Source of the DNA: Xylophilus ampelinus
Lineage (GTDB): Bacteria > Pseudomonadota > Gammaproteobacteria > Burkholderiales > Burkholderiaceae_C
Direction: 5' to 3'
Assembly: GCF_901875635.1 (NCBI RefSeq)
Contig: NZ_CABFMN010000098.1
Coordinates: forward strand, 1 to 54,279
Length of the DNA: 54,279 nucleotides
The translations under genes were made by a program, and so were the position numbers. The notes under the pieces were generated by a model. That model did not search any database. It saw nothing but the letters and a program-made list of their open reading frames with translations, and was not told the origin of the DNA. Shown here in pieces: positions 29,224 to 37,981 of this stretch; the stretch's first letter is position 1, and every line of letters starts with the position of its first letter.

Positions 29224-30627
29224 ATGCCCGCCCGCACCCTCTTCGACAAGCTGTGGGACGCCCACGTCATCCGCGAACTGGGCGACGGCTGGGCGCTGCT
29301 GCACATCGACCGGCACCTGCTGCACGACCTGTCGGGGCCGCCCGCGCTGAACGACGTGCGCACGCGCGGCATGGCGCTGCACGACCCCGAGCTCGTGTTC
29401 GCCACGCCCGACCACGCCGTGTCGAGCCAGCCGGGCCGCGTGGCCACCACCTTCCCGCTGGGCGGCAAGCTGCACGCGGGGCTGAAGCAGCTCACGGGCG
29501 CGATGGGCGTGCAGCTGTTCGACCTGGGCGAGCCCGGCCAGGGCATCGTGCACGTGACCGGCCCGGAGATGGGCATCGTGCTGCCCGGCCTGACGGTGAT
29601 CTGTGGCGACAGCCACACCTGCACCAACGGCGGCCTGGGCGCGATGGCCTTCGGCGTGGGCTCCTCCGAGAGCACGCACGCGCTGGCCACGCAGACGCTG
29701 CGCCAGCAGAAGCCGCGGCGCATGCGCATCCGCTGCGAGGGCCACCTGGCCGCCGGCGTGACCGCCAAGGACCTGGCGCTGCACCTCATCGGCCGCCTGG
29801 GTGCTGCCGCGGGCGTGGGCTACGCGATCGAGTTCGCCGGCCAGGCCGTCGAGGCGCTGGACGTCGAGGGCCGCCTCACCCTGTGCAACCTCAGCGTGGA
29901 GCTGGGCGCACGCTTCGGCATGGTTGCGCCCGACGAGGCCACCATCGACTGGCTGCGCGGCCGGCCATATGCGCCCCAGGGCGACGCCTTCGAGGCAGCC
30001 GCGGCCCACTGGCGCACGCTGGCCAGCGATGCCGATGCGGTGTTCGACCGCGAGGAGACCCTCGACGCCGGTGCCGTCGCGCCGACGATCACCTGGGGCA
30101 CCAGCCCCGAGCACGCGATCGCCATCGACGGGGCGGTGCCCGACCCGGTACGCGCCGCCACCGCCGGCGACCGCGACGCCTGGGGCGCCGCGCTCGAGTA
30201 CATGGGCCTGCGGGCCAACGAACCCATCGCCGGCACGGCCGTCGACTGGGTGTTCATCGGCTCCTGCGCCAACTCGCGCCTGGCGGACCTGCGCGCCGCG
30301 GCCGAGGTGGCGCGCGGCCGGCAGGTCGCCGCTGGCGTGCGCGCCTGGGTGGTGCCGGGCTCCGAGAATGTCAAGCGCGCCGCCGAAGCCGAGGGCCTGC
30401 ACGACGTCTTCCTCGCCGCGGGTTTCGAGTGGCGCGAGCCCGGCTGCAGCATGTGCGTGGCCGCCAACGGCGAGCAGGTGCCGTCGCAGCAGCGCTCGGT
30501 CTCCACCTCCAACCGCAATTTCGTCGGCCGCCAGGGCCCGGGCGCTCGGACCCACCTGGCCAGCCCCGCGATGGCGGCCGCCGCCGCCGTCACCGGCCGC
30601 ATCACCGACGTGAGGCGCCTGGCGTGA
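29224..30627 (+). CDS. LeuC-like hydro-lyase large subunit (aconitase superfamily)
   Basis: The 467-residue protein is a complete LeuC-type [4Fe-4S] hydro-lyase subunit. The cluster ligands are visible in FIGSCANSRLADLR and PGCSMCVAANGEQ, with TVICGDSHTCTNGGLGAMAFG earlier. LeuC reads THTATHGA-like at this place, so the TCTN variant here is a difference. The neighbouring lyase and PrpF protein make leucine synthesis unlikely; dimethylmaleate hydratase or another citraconate/methylaconitate-type hydratase fits better. The stop overlaps the small-subunit start (GTGA). Confidence 0.92.
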   Translation: MPARTLFDKLWDAHVIRELGDGWALLHIDRHLLHDLSGPPALNDVRTRGMALHDPELVFATPDHAVSSQPGRVATTFPLGGKLHAGLKQLTGAMGVQLFDLGEPGQGIVHVTGPEMGIVLPGLTVICGDSHTCTNGGLGAMAFGVGSSESTHALATQTLRQQKPRRMRIRCEGHLAAGVTAKDLALHLIGRLGAAAGVGYAIEFAGQAVEALDVEGRLTLCNLSVELGARFGMVAPDEATIDWLRGRPYAPQGDAFEAAAAHWRTLASDADAVFDREETLDAGAVAPTITWGTSPEHAIAIDGAVPDPVRAATAGDRDAWGAALEYMGLRANEPIAGTAVDWVFIGSCANSRLADLRAAAEVARGRQVAAGVRAWVVPGSENVKRAAEAEGLHDVFLAAGFEWREPGCSMCVAANGEQVPSQQRSVSTSNRNFVGRQGPGARTHLASPAMAAAAAVTGRITDVRRLA

Positions 30628-31250
30628 ACCATCCCTTCACCGCCGTCACGGGCCCGGCCGTCCCGCTGATGCGGCCCAACGTCGACACCGACGTCATCAT
30701 CCGCATCGAGCGTTTGACAACGCTGGGCAAGACCGAGCTCGGCCCCTACGCCTTCGAGGCGCTGCGCCGCCGGCCCGATGGCAGCGAGGACGCCGACTGC
30801 GTGCTGAACGCCCCACGCTTTCAGGGCGCCCCCGTGCTGCTGGCGGCCGAGAACTTCGGCTGCGGTTCCTCGCGGGAGGGCGCCGTGTGGGCGCTGCAGG
30901 GCATCGGCGTGCGCTGCGTGATCGCGCCGAGCTACGGCGACATCTTCTGGAGCAACTGCTTCCAGAACGGCGTGTTGCCGATCACGCTGCCCGTCGCGCA
31001 GGTGCAGGCGCTGGCCGCGCAATGCGAGGGCGGTGCGCCCGTGACGGTCGACCTGCGAACCTGCACCGTGGCGGCGCCGGATGGGCAGGCCATGGCCTTC
31101 ACGATCGACCCGCTGCGCCGCGAGGCGCTGCTGCACGGTCTGGACGACATCGGCCTCACCCTCAAAGACGACGCGCTGATCCGCGCCTGGCAGGCCGCCG
31201 ACCGGCAGCGGCGCCCGTGGGCCTGGTCCCCGGCCCGGCCGCGCCCTTAG
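30624..31250 (+). CDS. LeuD-like hydro-lyase small subunit
   Basis: The 208-residue swivel-domain subunit shows PLMRPNVDTDVIIRIERL, then LLAAENFGCGSSREGAVWAL (the substrate-phosphate/carboxylate-binding SR loop) and IAPSYGDIFWSNCFQNGVLPI. These match LeuD. Lengths of LeuD are about 200 residues. The GTG at 30624 overlaps the LeuC-like stop. The C-terminal 20 residues (RQRRPWAWSPARPRP) are basic and Pro-rich and do not look like the family. Confidence 0.9.
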   Translation: MNHPFTAVTGPAVPLMRPNVDTDVIIRIERLTTLGKTELGPYAFEALRRRPDGSEDADCVLNAPRFQGAPVLLAAENFGCGSSREGAVWALQGIGVRCVIAPSYGDIFWSNCFQNGVLPITLPVAQVQALAAQCEGGAPVTVDLRTCTVAAPDGQAMAFTIDPLRREALLHGLDDIGLTLKDDALIRAWQAADRQRRPWAWSPARPRP

Positions 31251-31309
31251 CCGCTGCGCCTCGCCCCGTCGACAACAACAAGGACATGGGCACCGCCCAC
31301 GGAGACAAC

Positions 31310-32299
31310 ATGCCACAGGAATACAAGCGAAATCGGGCTGCAGCGCCCGCCCTGCTTGCGACAGCAGCTACTTTTTTGATAGCAAACACCGTTTCGGCGC
31401 AGCCCGCAGCGTGGCACCCGGAGCGGCCGGTGACGCTGATCGTCCCCTACTCGGCAGGCGGCGGCACCGACGCGACGGCGCGCGCGGTGGCCAAGCAGTT
31501 GGGCGTGCTCTGGAAGCAGGCGGTGGTGGTCGAGAACCTGCCCGGCGCCGACGGGCTGATCGGCACGCGCCGCGTGATGGAAGCCAAGCCCGACGGCTAC
31601 ACCCTGTTGCTGCAGGTGCCAGCCATCGTGCTGACCAGGTACACGCCGGGGCTCAAGGGCATCGACCCGCTGGCACAGCTCGCGCCGGTGACGGCGGTGT
31701 CGCAATCGCCGGCCGCGATCGTGGCCAGCGCCCGGCTACCGGTGAAGACGCTGCCCGAGCTCTTCCAGTACTGCCAGAAGGCGCCGCAGCCGTGCTCGAT
31801 CGCGAGCGGCGAGACGCTGGCCAGGGTCAGCGCCAAGCAGATCGCCGCCGAGGTGCCGCTGCCGGGGCTCATCACCGTCAACTACCGCGGCACGGGCGCG
31901 ATCGTGACGGACATGATCGCCAACAACGTGAACTTCGCCTTCACCGGCATCACGGCCGCGCTGCCGCACCACAAGGCGGGCACCCTGCGCATCCTGGCCA
32001 CGCAAGGGCGCTCGCGCGCCGCCGCCCTGCCCGACGTGCCGACCACCGCGGAGGCCGGCTTCCCGCAGTTCCAGTCGGTGACCTGGTTCGGCCTCTTCGC
32101 GCCCAAGGGCACGCCGGCGGCGGTGCAGCAGGGCATCGTCGCCGCGCTGCGCGAGGCGGTGAAGGACAACGACGTGCGCCAGACCATCGCCGCCGCAGGC
32201 GCCGAGCCGGTGGTGAACGAGCCCGCCGCCTTCGCGGCCCAGGTGCGCGCCGAGGACGAGCGCCTGGGCGCGCTCGTCAAGCGCTACCCGCTGGAATGA
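31310..32299 (+). CDS. Bug/TctC-family solute-binding protein with repeat-derived signal peptide
   Basis: The 329-residue precursor has GGAGACAAC before its ATG and the family motifs RPVTLIVPYSAGGGTDATARAV, VVVENLPGADGLIG and VPTTAEAGFPQFQS. Residues about 6-26 (KRNRAAAPALLATAATFLIAN) are encoded by interspersed repeat copy B, and they form most of the signal peptide. Cleavage is probable near TVSAQP. It also carries two Cys (QYCQKAPQPCS), uncommon for Bug proteins. The ligand may be a di- or tricarboxylate used by the operon. No TctAB genes are present. Confidence 0.92.
   Translation: MPQEYKRNRAAAPALLATAATFLIANTVSAQPAAWHPERPVTLIVPYSAGGGTDATARAVAKQLGVLWKQAVVVENLPGADGLIGTRRVMEAKPDGYTLLLQVPAIVLTRYTPGLKGIDPLAQLAPVTAVSQSPAAIVASARLPVKTLPELFQYCQKAPQPCSIASGETLARVSAKQIAAEVPLPGLITVNYRGTGAIVTDMIANNVNFAFTGITAALPHHKAGTLRILATQGRSRAAALPDVPTTAEAGFPQFQSVTWFGLFAPKGTPAAVQQGIVAALREAVKDNDVRQTIAAAGAEPVVNEPAAFAAQVRAEDERLGALVKRYPLE
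31325..31387 (+). repeat. Interspersed repeat, copy B, inside a signal-peptide region
   Basis: It contains GGGCTGCAGCGCCCGCC, then GCTTGCG and ends with CTTTTTTGATAGC. It aligns with copy C (37815-37874). It is fully inside the tctC reading frame and contributes 21 codons. Confidence 0.75.
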
Positions 32300-32324
32300 C
32301 GTCCCCTCGCAGGAGCCCTCCCCG

Positions 32325-33500
32325 ATGAATGCCCCATTCCGTTCCACCGACGACGAACAGGTCGAAGTCCGCTGCGTGCTGATGCGCGGCGGCACCAGCA
32401 AGGCGCTGTTCTTCCACGAGGCGGACGTGCCGCCGCCCGGGCCGGCGCGCGACCGGCTGCTCAAGCGCGCCATGGGCACGCCCGACGTGCTGCAGATCGA
32501 CGGCATGGGCGGCTCGCGCCTGGTCACGTCCAAGATCGCGATGATCAAGCGCTCGGAGCGGCCCGGCGCCGACGTGGACTACACCTTCGCGCAGGCCGAC
32601 GTCGAGCGCGACCTGATCGGCTACGACGCCAACTGCGGCAACATCTCCTCGGCCGTGGCGCCCTTCGCCATCGACGAGGGCCTGGTGCCGGCCGTGGAGC
32701 CGGTGACCACCGTGCGCATCCACAACACCAACACCGGCACCATGCTGGTGTCGAAGGTGCAGGTGAAGAACGGCAAGGCGCGCGTGGCGGGCGACTGTGC
32801 CATCGCCGGCGTACCGGGCACCGGCGCCGAGATCCTCATGGACTACACCGACACGCTCGGCGCCAAGACCGGGCGGCTGCTGCCGACCGGCCAGGCGGTG
32901 GACACCATCGCACTGGAGGACGGCCGCCGCATCGAGGTTTCGATCGTCGACGCCGCGACACCCTGCGTCTTCATCGCCGCGAGCGCGCTGGGCCTCACGG
33001 GCAGCGAACTGCCGCCCGGCCTCAGTGCCGACCGTGCGCTGATCGAGACGATCGGCGAGCTGCAGTCCAAGGCCGGCGAGCGCATCGGCCTCTACACGCA
33101 CTGGAAGGACGTGCACCTGCCCGGCCTTCCGCTGGCCGTGGTGGTGGCGCCGCCGGCCGACTACACCGACACCAACCGCGAGACGGTGAGGGCCGGCGAC
33201 TGCGACCTGCGCGCGCGGCTCGTGTTCCTGGGCAAGTGCCACGACAGCATGGCCGGCACGGGCTCGATGTGCACCGCCGCCGCCTCGCGCGTGCCGGGCT
33301 CGCTGGTGCATGCGGCCGTGGGCGATCGCACCCGCACCGAGACCTTGCGCATCGGGCACCCGCTGGGCGTGATGACGGTGAAGGTCGTCGCCCGCCCCGG
33401 CACCACGCCCGCCCAGACGCGCTTCGACGCGCTGGGCCTGCAGCGCACCGCGCGCCGCCTGATGGCCGGCAGCGTGTACGTGCCTCGCGACGCGCTTTGA
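32325..33500 (+). CDS. PrpF/methylitaconate-isomerase-like family protein
   Basis: The 391-residue protein belongs to the PrpF family (diaminopimelate-epimerase fold). Seen motifs are VRCVLMRGGTSKALFFHEADVP, QIDGMGGSRLVTSKIA, the catalytic-Cys region YDANCGNISSAVAPFAI, and GTGSMCTAAASRVPGSLV. PrpF, 4-oxalomesaconate tautomerase (GalD/LigU) and methylitaconate isomerase all share this architecture and move double bonds in unsaturated di/tricarboxylates. The operon context favours the methylitaconate-to-dimethylmaleate type; oxalomesaconate tautomerase remains possible because a ligAB operon is 14 kb away. Confidence 0.9.
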   Translation: MNAPFRSTDDEQVEVRCVLMRGGTSKALFFHEADVPPPGPARDRLLKRAMGTPDVLQIDGMGGSRLVTSKIAMIKRSERPGADVDYTFAQADVERDLIGYDANCGNISSAVAPFAIDEGLVPAVEPVTTVRIHNTNTGTMLVSKVQVKNGKARVAGDCAIAGVPGTGAEILMDYTDTLGAKTGRLLPTGQAVDTIALEDGRRIEVSIVDAATPCVFIAASALGLTGSELPPGLSADRALIETIGELQSKAGERIGLYTHWKDVHLPGLPLAVVVAPPADYTDTNRETVRAGDCDLRARLVFLGKCHDSMAGTGSMCTAAASRVPGSLVHAAVGDRTRTETLRIGHPLGVMTVKVVARPGTTPAQTRFDALGLQRTARRLMAGSVYVPRDAL

Positions 33501-33539
33501 CACCGCCACACACTTTTTCGAGAACGACGGAGACCCCGC

Positions 33540-34529
33540 ATGCCCCCCATCCTTTCGCGCCGCACCGCCGTGGCCACCCTCGCGGCGCTCGCAGCCCTCG
33601 CCGCGGGCGCACCCGCCTTCGCGCAGGGCGGCCTGCCGGCCAAACCCATCCGCATCGTCGTCGGCTACCCCGCCGGCCAGACGGTGGACATCGTCGCGCG
33701 CAACTTCGCGGCCGCGCTGACCAAGGAGACCGGCCAGGCGGTGATCGTCGACAACCGCCCCGGTGCCAACGGCAGCCTGGGCGCACAGGAAGTGAAGAAG
33801 AGCGCGCCGGACGGCACGACGATCCTGCTCGGCACGCTGGGGCAGATGACCATCAATCCCACGCTCTACAAGAAGCTGCCCTACGACACGATGAAGGACT
33901 TCGCGCCCATCGCGCAGGTCAGCACCGGCGCATTGCTGCTGGTGGCGACGCCCTCCTTCGGGCCCAACAACCTCAAGGATCTCATCGCCTACGCGAAGCA
34001 GCGCCCCGGCAAGGTGGATTTCGCCTCCGGCGGCAACGGCATCACGGCGCATCTGGCGATGGTGGTGCTCGAGCGCCAGGCCGGCCTGCAGCTCAACCAC
34101 ATTCCCTACAAGGGCTCGCCCGCGGCCATCAACGACGTGATGGCCGGGCAGGTGCCGATCATGTTCGACGCCCTCGCGTCCACGCTGCCGCAGGTCAAGG
34201 CCGGCAAGCTGAAAGCCCTGGCCATCTCCAGCCTCAAGCGCAACCCGCAGCTGCCCGATGTGCCCACGGTCGACGAACAGGGCCTCAAGGGCTTCGACAT
34301 CAGCTCTTGGGTGGGCTTCCTCGCGCCCGCGGGCACGCCGCCGGCCACGGTGAACGCGCTGCATGCGGCAATCCGGAAGGTGTCGACCAGCCCGGAGATC
34401 CAGGAATCGATCCGCGCCACAGGCGGTGAACTCGCCATCACGGCGCCGGCCGAGTTCGGCCGTTTCCTGCAGAGCGAGATCACGAAGTGGGGCCAGGCCG
34501 TGACCGATGCCGGGGTACAGGTCGACTGA
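33540..34529 (+). CDS. Bug/TctC-family solute-binding protein
   Basis: The 329-residue precursor has a normal Ala-rich signal peptide (AALAALAAGAPAFAQG, with RR at residues 7-8). Family motifs are KPIRIVVGYPAGQTVDIVARNF, VIVDNRPGANGSLGAQEV, NHIPYKGSPAAINDVMAGQVPIMFDAL in pieces and VPTVDEQGLKGFD. It is the third Bug protein of the window and the last gene of the operon. A second binding protein in one operon suggests two related substrates or duplication and divergence. Confidence 0.93.
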   Translation: MPPILSRRTAVATLAALAALAAGAPAFAQGGLPAKPIRIVVGYPAGQTVDIVARNFAAALTKETGQAVIVDNRPGANGSLGAQEVKKSAPDGTTILLGTLGQMTINPTLYKKLPYDTMKDFAPIAQVSTGALLLVATPSFGPNNLKDLIAYAKQRPGKVDFASGGNGITAHLAMVVLERQAGLQLNHIPYKGSPAAINDVMAGQVPIMFDALASTLPQVKAGKLKALAISSLKRNPQLPDVPTVDEQGLKGFDISSWVGFLAPAGTPPATVNALHAAIRKVSTSPEIQESIRATGGELAITAPAEFGRFLQSEITKWGQAVTDAGVQVD

Positions 34530-34575
34530 CGCGCGCCCGGACGGACGAGCCGGCACGCAGGCTTCGCCCGCGCCC

Positions 34576-34596
34576 GCTCAGCTCAGCTCAGCTCAG
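34576..34596. repeat. Four tandem copies of GCTCA at the DUF1810 stop codon
   Basis: (GCTCA)x4 plus G occupies 34576-34596. On the minus strand it reads TGAGC repeats, and the DUF1810 stop TGA is the second copy met. Slippage would add or remove TGA triplets in shifted frames, so the C-terminus hardly changes. Confidence 0.8.
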
Positions 34597-35016
34597 CCGC
34601 GCCAGCGTCGCCGCGTCGCGCACGCCGCCGAAGAAGCGCTGCAGGCACTGCGCGAAAAGCGTCTCGCCGGCCGGCGCCACGGCATCGAAGAGCGTCATGC
34701 AGGACTTGAACTTGAGGTCGTCCGGCGGCCCCAGGATGTCGTCGATGGCCGGCCCCGGCGCCGCCAGCACCAGGGCCGCGCATTCGCGCAGGCGCGTGCC
34801 CAGCACCGGATGCGTGAGGTAGGCCGCGGCCTCCTCCCGCGAGTCGATCGCATAGCGCTGTGCCATCGCGCTGCGGCCCAGGCCCTGGATCTGCGGGAAC
34901 ACGAACCACATCCAGTGGGTGCGCTTGCGGCCGCCCGCCAGCTCGGCGCGCACCTGGTCGTACACGGGCGCCTGCGCGTCGACGAAGCGCTGCAGGTCCG
35001 GCGCAGACGCGGGCAT
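34588..35016 (-). CDS. DUF1810 family protein
   Basis: The 142-residue cytoplasmic protein carries the DUF1810 motifs RFVDAQAPVYDQVRAEL, THWMWFVFPQIQGLGRSAMAQRYAI in pieces, YLTHPVLGTRLREC and DDLKFKSCMTLF. The family function is unknown. The gene is convergent with the upstream tctC and may be independently transcribed together with the small lipoprotein at 35021-35143, whose stop is 4 bp before this start. Confidence 0.9.
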   Translation of the reverse strand: MPASAPDLQRFVDAQAPVYDQVRAELAGGRKRTHWMWFVFPQIQGLGRSAMAQRYAIDSREEAAAYLTHPVLGTRLRECAALVLAAPGPAIDDILGPPDDLKFKSCMTLFDAVAPAGETLFAQCLQRFFGGVRDAATLARLS

Positions 35017-35020
35017 CGTC

Positions 35021-35143
35021 TCAGGCGCTGGTGAACGGAGCGACCAACCCGGCCTTGGGCACGGGGCCGCCCGGCTTGGGCTTGTCGTCGCAGGCGGCGA
35101 GCAGGCAGGCGATGCCGGCCAGGAGTGCGGTGAGGGTCTTCAT
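35021..35143 (-). CDS. Very small lipoprotein
   Basis: This 40-residue protein begins MKTLTALLAGIACLLAAC, a complete lipoprotein signal with lipobox LLAAC (Cys18). The mature part is only 23 residues, begins CDDKPKPGGPVPKAG and ends PFTSA. An in-frame ATG three codons earlier (35152) would give 43 residues. The stop is 4 bp before the DUF1810 start, so the two may form an operon. It resembles in size the LptM-type lipoproteins but lacks their GPLY motif. The Asp-Asp at +2/+3 would, by the E. coli Lol rule, favour retention in the inner membrane. Confidence 0.7.
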   Translation of the reverse strand: MKTLTALLAGIACLLAACDDKPKPGGPVPKAGLVAPFTSA

Positions 35144-35230
35144 GCGGTTCATCCTACGCCCCGCACACCGCATGGACAACGCGGCGGCCAAGAACCCACC
35201 AGCAGCTCGCGCCCGGGGCTTCAGACCGGC

Positions 35231-35288
35231 TTAAGGCAGCCCGCCGGTGCACGGCTAGGATCGATCACGCCGCCCGCAGTCTGCGGGC
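35231..35288 (+). promoter_or_regulatory. Predicted promoter and 5' hairpin of the SbmA/YddA-like ABC gene
   Basis: TTAAGG (35231-35236) and TAGGAT (35256-35261), 19 bp apart, form a weak sigma-70 promoter. A perfect hairpin, GCCCGCA (35272-35278) with TGCGGGC (35282-35288) and a 3-nt loop, would be at the extreme 5' end of the transcript and may stabilise it. Confidence 0.4.
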
Positions 35289-35319
35289 CGGCCCGTTCCA
35301 TGCATTCCCCCACTCCACG

Positions 35320-37125
35320 ATGAGCACCGCCACGATGCATCCTCCCAAGCCGTCCCTGGGCACCACGTTGAAGCGCGTCGGCGCGCTCACGGCGCCGTAC
35401 TTCCGTTCCGACCAGAAATGGAAGGCGCGCGGCCTGCTGCTGGCCATCGTGCTGCTGAACCTCGGCGCGGTGTACATGCTGGTGCAGATCAACGAGTGGT
35501 ACCGCGTGTTCTACGACGCGCTGCAGAACAAGGACCAGGCGGTGTTCTGGCAGCAGATCGTGCGCTTCTGCTGGCTGGCGCTGATCTACATCGTGATCGC
35601 GGTCTACAAGTTCTACCTCACGCAGATACTGCAGTTGCGCTGGCGGGTGTGGATGACCGAGCACTACCTGGACCGCTGGCTCGCGCACAAGGCCTTCTAC
35701 CGGCTGGAGCTGGCGCGCTACACCCGCGAGGGCGAGCAGGTGCCCGACAACCCGGACCAGCGCATTCAGGAAGACCTGAACCTCTTCACGACCTACTCGG
35801 TCACGCTGTCGATGGGCATCCTGAACGCGGCCGTCACGCTGTTCAGCTTCGTCGGCATCCTGTGGACGCTGAGCGGCTCGCTGGACTTCACGGCACCGGC
35901 CTTGCTCGGCGGCGGCCAGTGGCACATCGCGGGCTACATGGTGTGGGCGGCGGTGCTGTACTGCGTGGTGGGCAGCACGATCGCGCACTGGATCGGCAAG
36001 CCGCAGGTGGGCCTGAATTTCCAGCAGCAGATGCTGGAAGCCAACTTCCGCCACCACATGGTGCGGGTGCGTGAGTACAGCGAAGCCATCGCGCTCGACG
36101 GCGGCGAGCGTGTGGAACGCCGCCAGCTGGACCTGCGCTTCACCGACGTCATGGCCAACTACCTGCGCCTCGTCAAGAACCAGAAGAACCTCACCTGGTT
36201 CAGCAGCTTCTTCGCGCAGGCCGCGATCATCTTCCCGTTGATCGTGGCCGCCCCGCGCTACTTCAGCGGCGCCATCCAGCTGGGGCAGTTGATGCAGATC
36301 AATTCGGCCTTCGGGCGCGTGCAGGACTCGCTCTCGTGGCTGGTGGACAACTACATGACGCTGGCCACCTGGAAGGCGACCACGGACCGGCTCTCGGGCT
36401 TCGAGGCCAGCCTGTCGGCGCGGTCGAAGGACAACGATGCGCTGCAGGCCGTGCAGGCCTCGGCCGGTGTCGACGCCGACGACCTCAGCATCGCGCTGCC
36501 CAACGGCCGCGAGCTGCTGGCCCATGCCGACCTGCATGTCGCGCCCGGCGACACGGTGCTGGTCCACGGCCCGTCGGGCAGCGGCAAGTCCAGCCTGTTC
36601 CGCACGCTGGCGGGCATCTGGCCGCATGCACGGGGGCGCGTGGCACTGCCGGCCGACACCATGTTCATCCCGCAGCAGCCCTACTTCCCCGACGGCAAGC
36701 TGCGCGATGCCCTGGCCTACCCCGAAGCGGCCGGGCACTACACCGACGACGCGCTGCGCGAGGCGCTGAGCGACGCGCTGCTGCCGCAGCTGGCCGACCA
36801 GCTCGACCGCGAGGACGCGTGGAGCCAGAAGCTCTCGGGCGGCGAGCGCCAGCGGCTGGCGATCGCGCGGGTGCTGCTCAAGAAGCCGGCCTGGGTGCTG
36901 GCCGACGAGGCCACGAGCGCGCTGGACGAGGACGCCGAGGCCACCATCTATCGCCGGCTGGTCGACCAGGTCACGCGTGCGCGCGGCGCGATCGTCTCGA
37001 TCGCGCACCGCTCCACGCTGGGCGAGCACCATCGCCGCCGTTGGACGCTCAAGCCCAACGGCACCGACGAGGCCGGCCCGGCCTACCGAGTGGAAGACAC
37101 GTCCGCGGCACGCGCCTCGGCGTAG
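35320..37125 (+). CDS. SbmA/YddA-like ABC transporter (fused permease-ATPase)
   Basis: The 601-residue protein joins an N-terminal SbmA/BacA-like transmembrane domain to an ATPase. The membrane domain (about residues 40-350) has [32 protein letters not shown] and [10 protein letters not shown], the last a family signature. The ATPase has Walker [11 protein letters not shown] near residue 417, signature [16 protein letters not shown] near 506 and Walker [14 protein letters not shown]. Proteins of this group (YddA, Rv1819c, peroxisomal type) move peptides, fatty acids or cobalamin. The last 43 bases overlap the 3' end of queC on the other strand. Confidence 0.93.
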   Translation: MSTATMHPPKPSLGTTLKRVGALTAPYFRSDQKWKARGLLLAIVLLNLGAVYMLVQINEWYRVFYDALQNKDQAVFWQQIVRFCWLALIYIVIAVYKFYLTQILQLRWRVWMTEHYLDRWLAHKAFYRLELARYTREGEQVPDNPDQRIQEDLNLFTTYSVTLSMGILNAAVTLFSFVGILWTLSGSLDFTAPALLGGGQWHIAGYMVWAAVLYCVVGSTIAHWIGKPQVGLNFQQQMLEANFRHHMVRVREYSEAIALDGGERVERRQLDLRFTDVMANYLRLVKNQKNLTWFSSFFAQAAIIFPLIVAAPRYFSGAIQLGQLMQINSAFGRVQDSLSWLVDNYMTLATWKATTDRLSGFEASLSARSKDNDALQAVQASAGVDADDLSIALPNGRELLAHADLHVAPGDTVLVHGPSGSGKSSLFRTLAGIWPHARGRVALPADTMFIPQQPYFPDGKLRDALAYPEAAGHYTDDALREALSDALLPQLADQLDREDAWSQKLSGGERQRLAIARVLLKKPAWVLADEATSALDEDAEATIYRRLVDQVTRARGAIVSIAHRSTLGEHHRRRWTLKPNGTDEAGPAYRVEDTSAARASA

Positions 37126-37805
37126 CGCTGCCACCCGGCCGCGCGCAACTCGCAGGCCGGGCAGCGCCCGCAGCCCCAGCCCCACGCATGGCGATGCGTG
37201 CGGTCGCCCTCGTAGCAGGTGTGGGTCTCTTCCGCGATCAGTTCGACCAGCGCCGGGCCGCCCAGCGATTCGGCCAGGCGCCAGGTGGCCGCCTTGTCGA
37301 TCCACATGAGCGGCGTCTCGATGACGAGGCGCCGGTCCAGGCCCAGCGAGAGTGCGAGCTGCATCGCCTTCATGGTGTCGTCGCGGCAGTCGGGGTAGCC
37401 GGAGTAGTCGGTCTCGCACACGCCCGTCACGATGACCTGCAGCCCGCGCCGGTAGGCCAGCGCGCCGGCCAAGGTGAGGAACAGCAGGTTGCGGCCGGGC
37501 ACGAAGGTGTTGGGCAGGCCGTCGGCCTGCATGGCGAAGGCGATGTCCTCGGTCAACGAAGAACCGCCCAGCTGCGCCAGCACATCGAGCGTGAGCAGGT
37601 GGTCATCGCCCAGGCGCGGCGCCCAGGCCGGGAAGCGCGTGCGCACGGCGTCCAGCACACGCGGGCGCACGTCCAGCTCGATGCGGTGGCGCTGGCCGTA
37701 GTCGAAGCCGAGCGTCTCCACCCGCCCGTAGCGCGCGAGCGCATGGGCCAGGCAGGTGGTCGAATCCTGGCCGCCGGAGAAAAGGACGAGCGCGGTGGTG
37801 TGCAT
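37083..37805 (-). CDS. queC: 7-cyano-7-deazaguanine synthase QueC
   Basis: QueC converts 7-carboxy-7-deazaguanine to preQ0 with ATP and ammonia, in the queuosine tRNA pathway. The 240-residue protein has the PP-loop [12 protein letters not shown] (residues 9-20), the family motif [26 protein letters not shown] in pieces, and the zinc site TCYEG plus CGRCPAC. Start is the ATG at 37805; earlier in-frame positions would run into repeat copy C. It ends 43 bp inside the convergent ABC gene. No other que genes are in the window. Confidence 0.96.
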   Translation of the reverse strand: MHTTALVLFSGGQDSTTCLAHALARYGRVETLGFDYGQRHRIELDVRPRVLDAVRTRFPAWAPRLGDDHLLTLDVLAQLGGSSLTEDIAFAMQADGLPNTFVPGRNLLFLTLAGALAYRRGLQVIVTGVCETDYSGYPDCRDDTMKAMQLALSLGLDRRLVIETPLMWIDKAATWRLAESLGGPALVELIAEETHTCYEGDRTHRHAWGWGCGRCPACELRAAGWQRYAEARAADVSSTR

Positions 37806-37814
37806 GGAAATCTC

Positions 37815-37874
37815 AAGCAAAAAGTGCCTGCAGCGCCCGTCCCGCTTGCGTGAAAAGCTATCTTTTCGATAGCA
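37815..37874 (+). repeat. Interspersed repeat, copy C
   Basis: This is the clearest copy: GCCTGCAGCGCCCGTC, then CGCTTGCGTGAAA and the perfect hairpin GCTATC (37857-37862), TTTTC, GATAGC (37868-37873). It lies between the queC start and the DUF2177 gene. Confidence 0.8.
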
Positions 37875-37981
37875 GTCGATCGCGGCGTGCCGGTGCGTGC
37901 AGGCTGTCGGACAAGCCCGCGATTTTCGTGCCCGCGGCAGGCCGGCCGCTAGGATCGCCGCAGCCGAATCCACCACCCACC

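Noticed and set aside
29224..31250. Leucine biosynthesis leuC-leuD
   Set aside because: No leuA or leuB nearby; the neighbours are a KRCGH lyase, a PrpF isomerase and binding proteins under a GntR regulator, and the DSHTCTN motif differs from the usual LeuC form.
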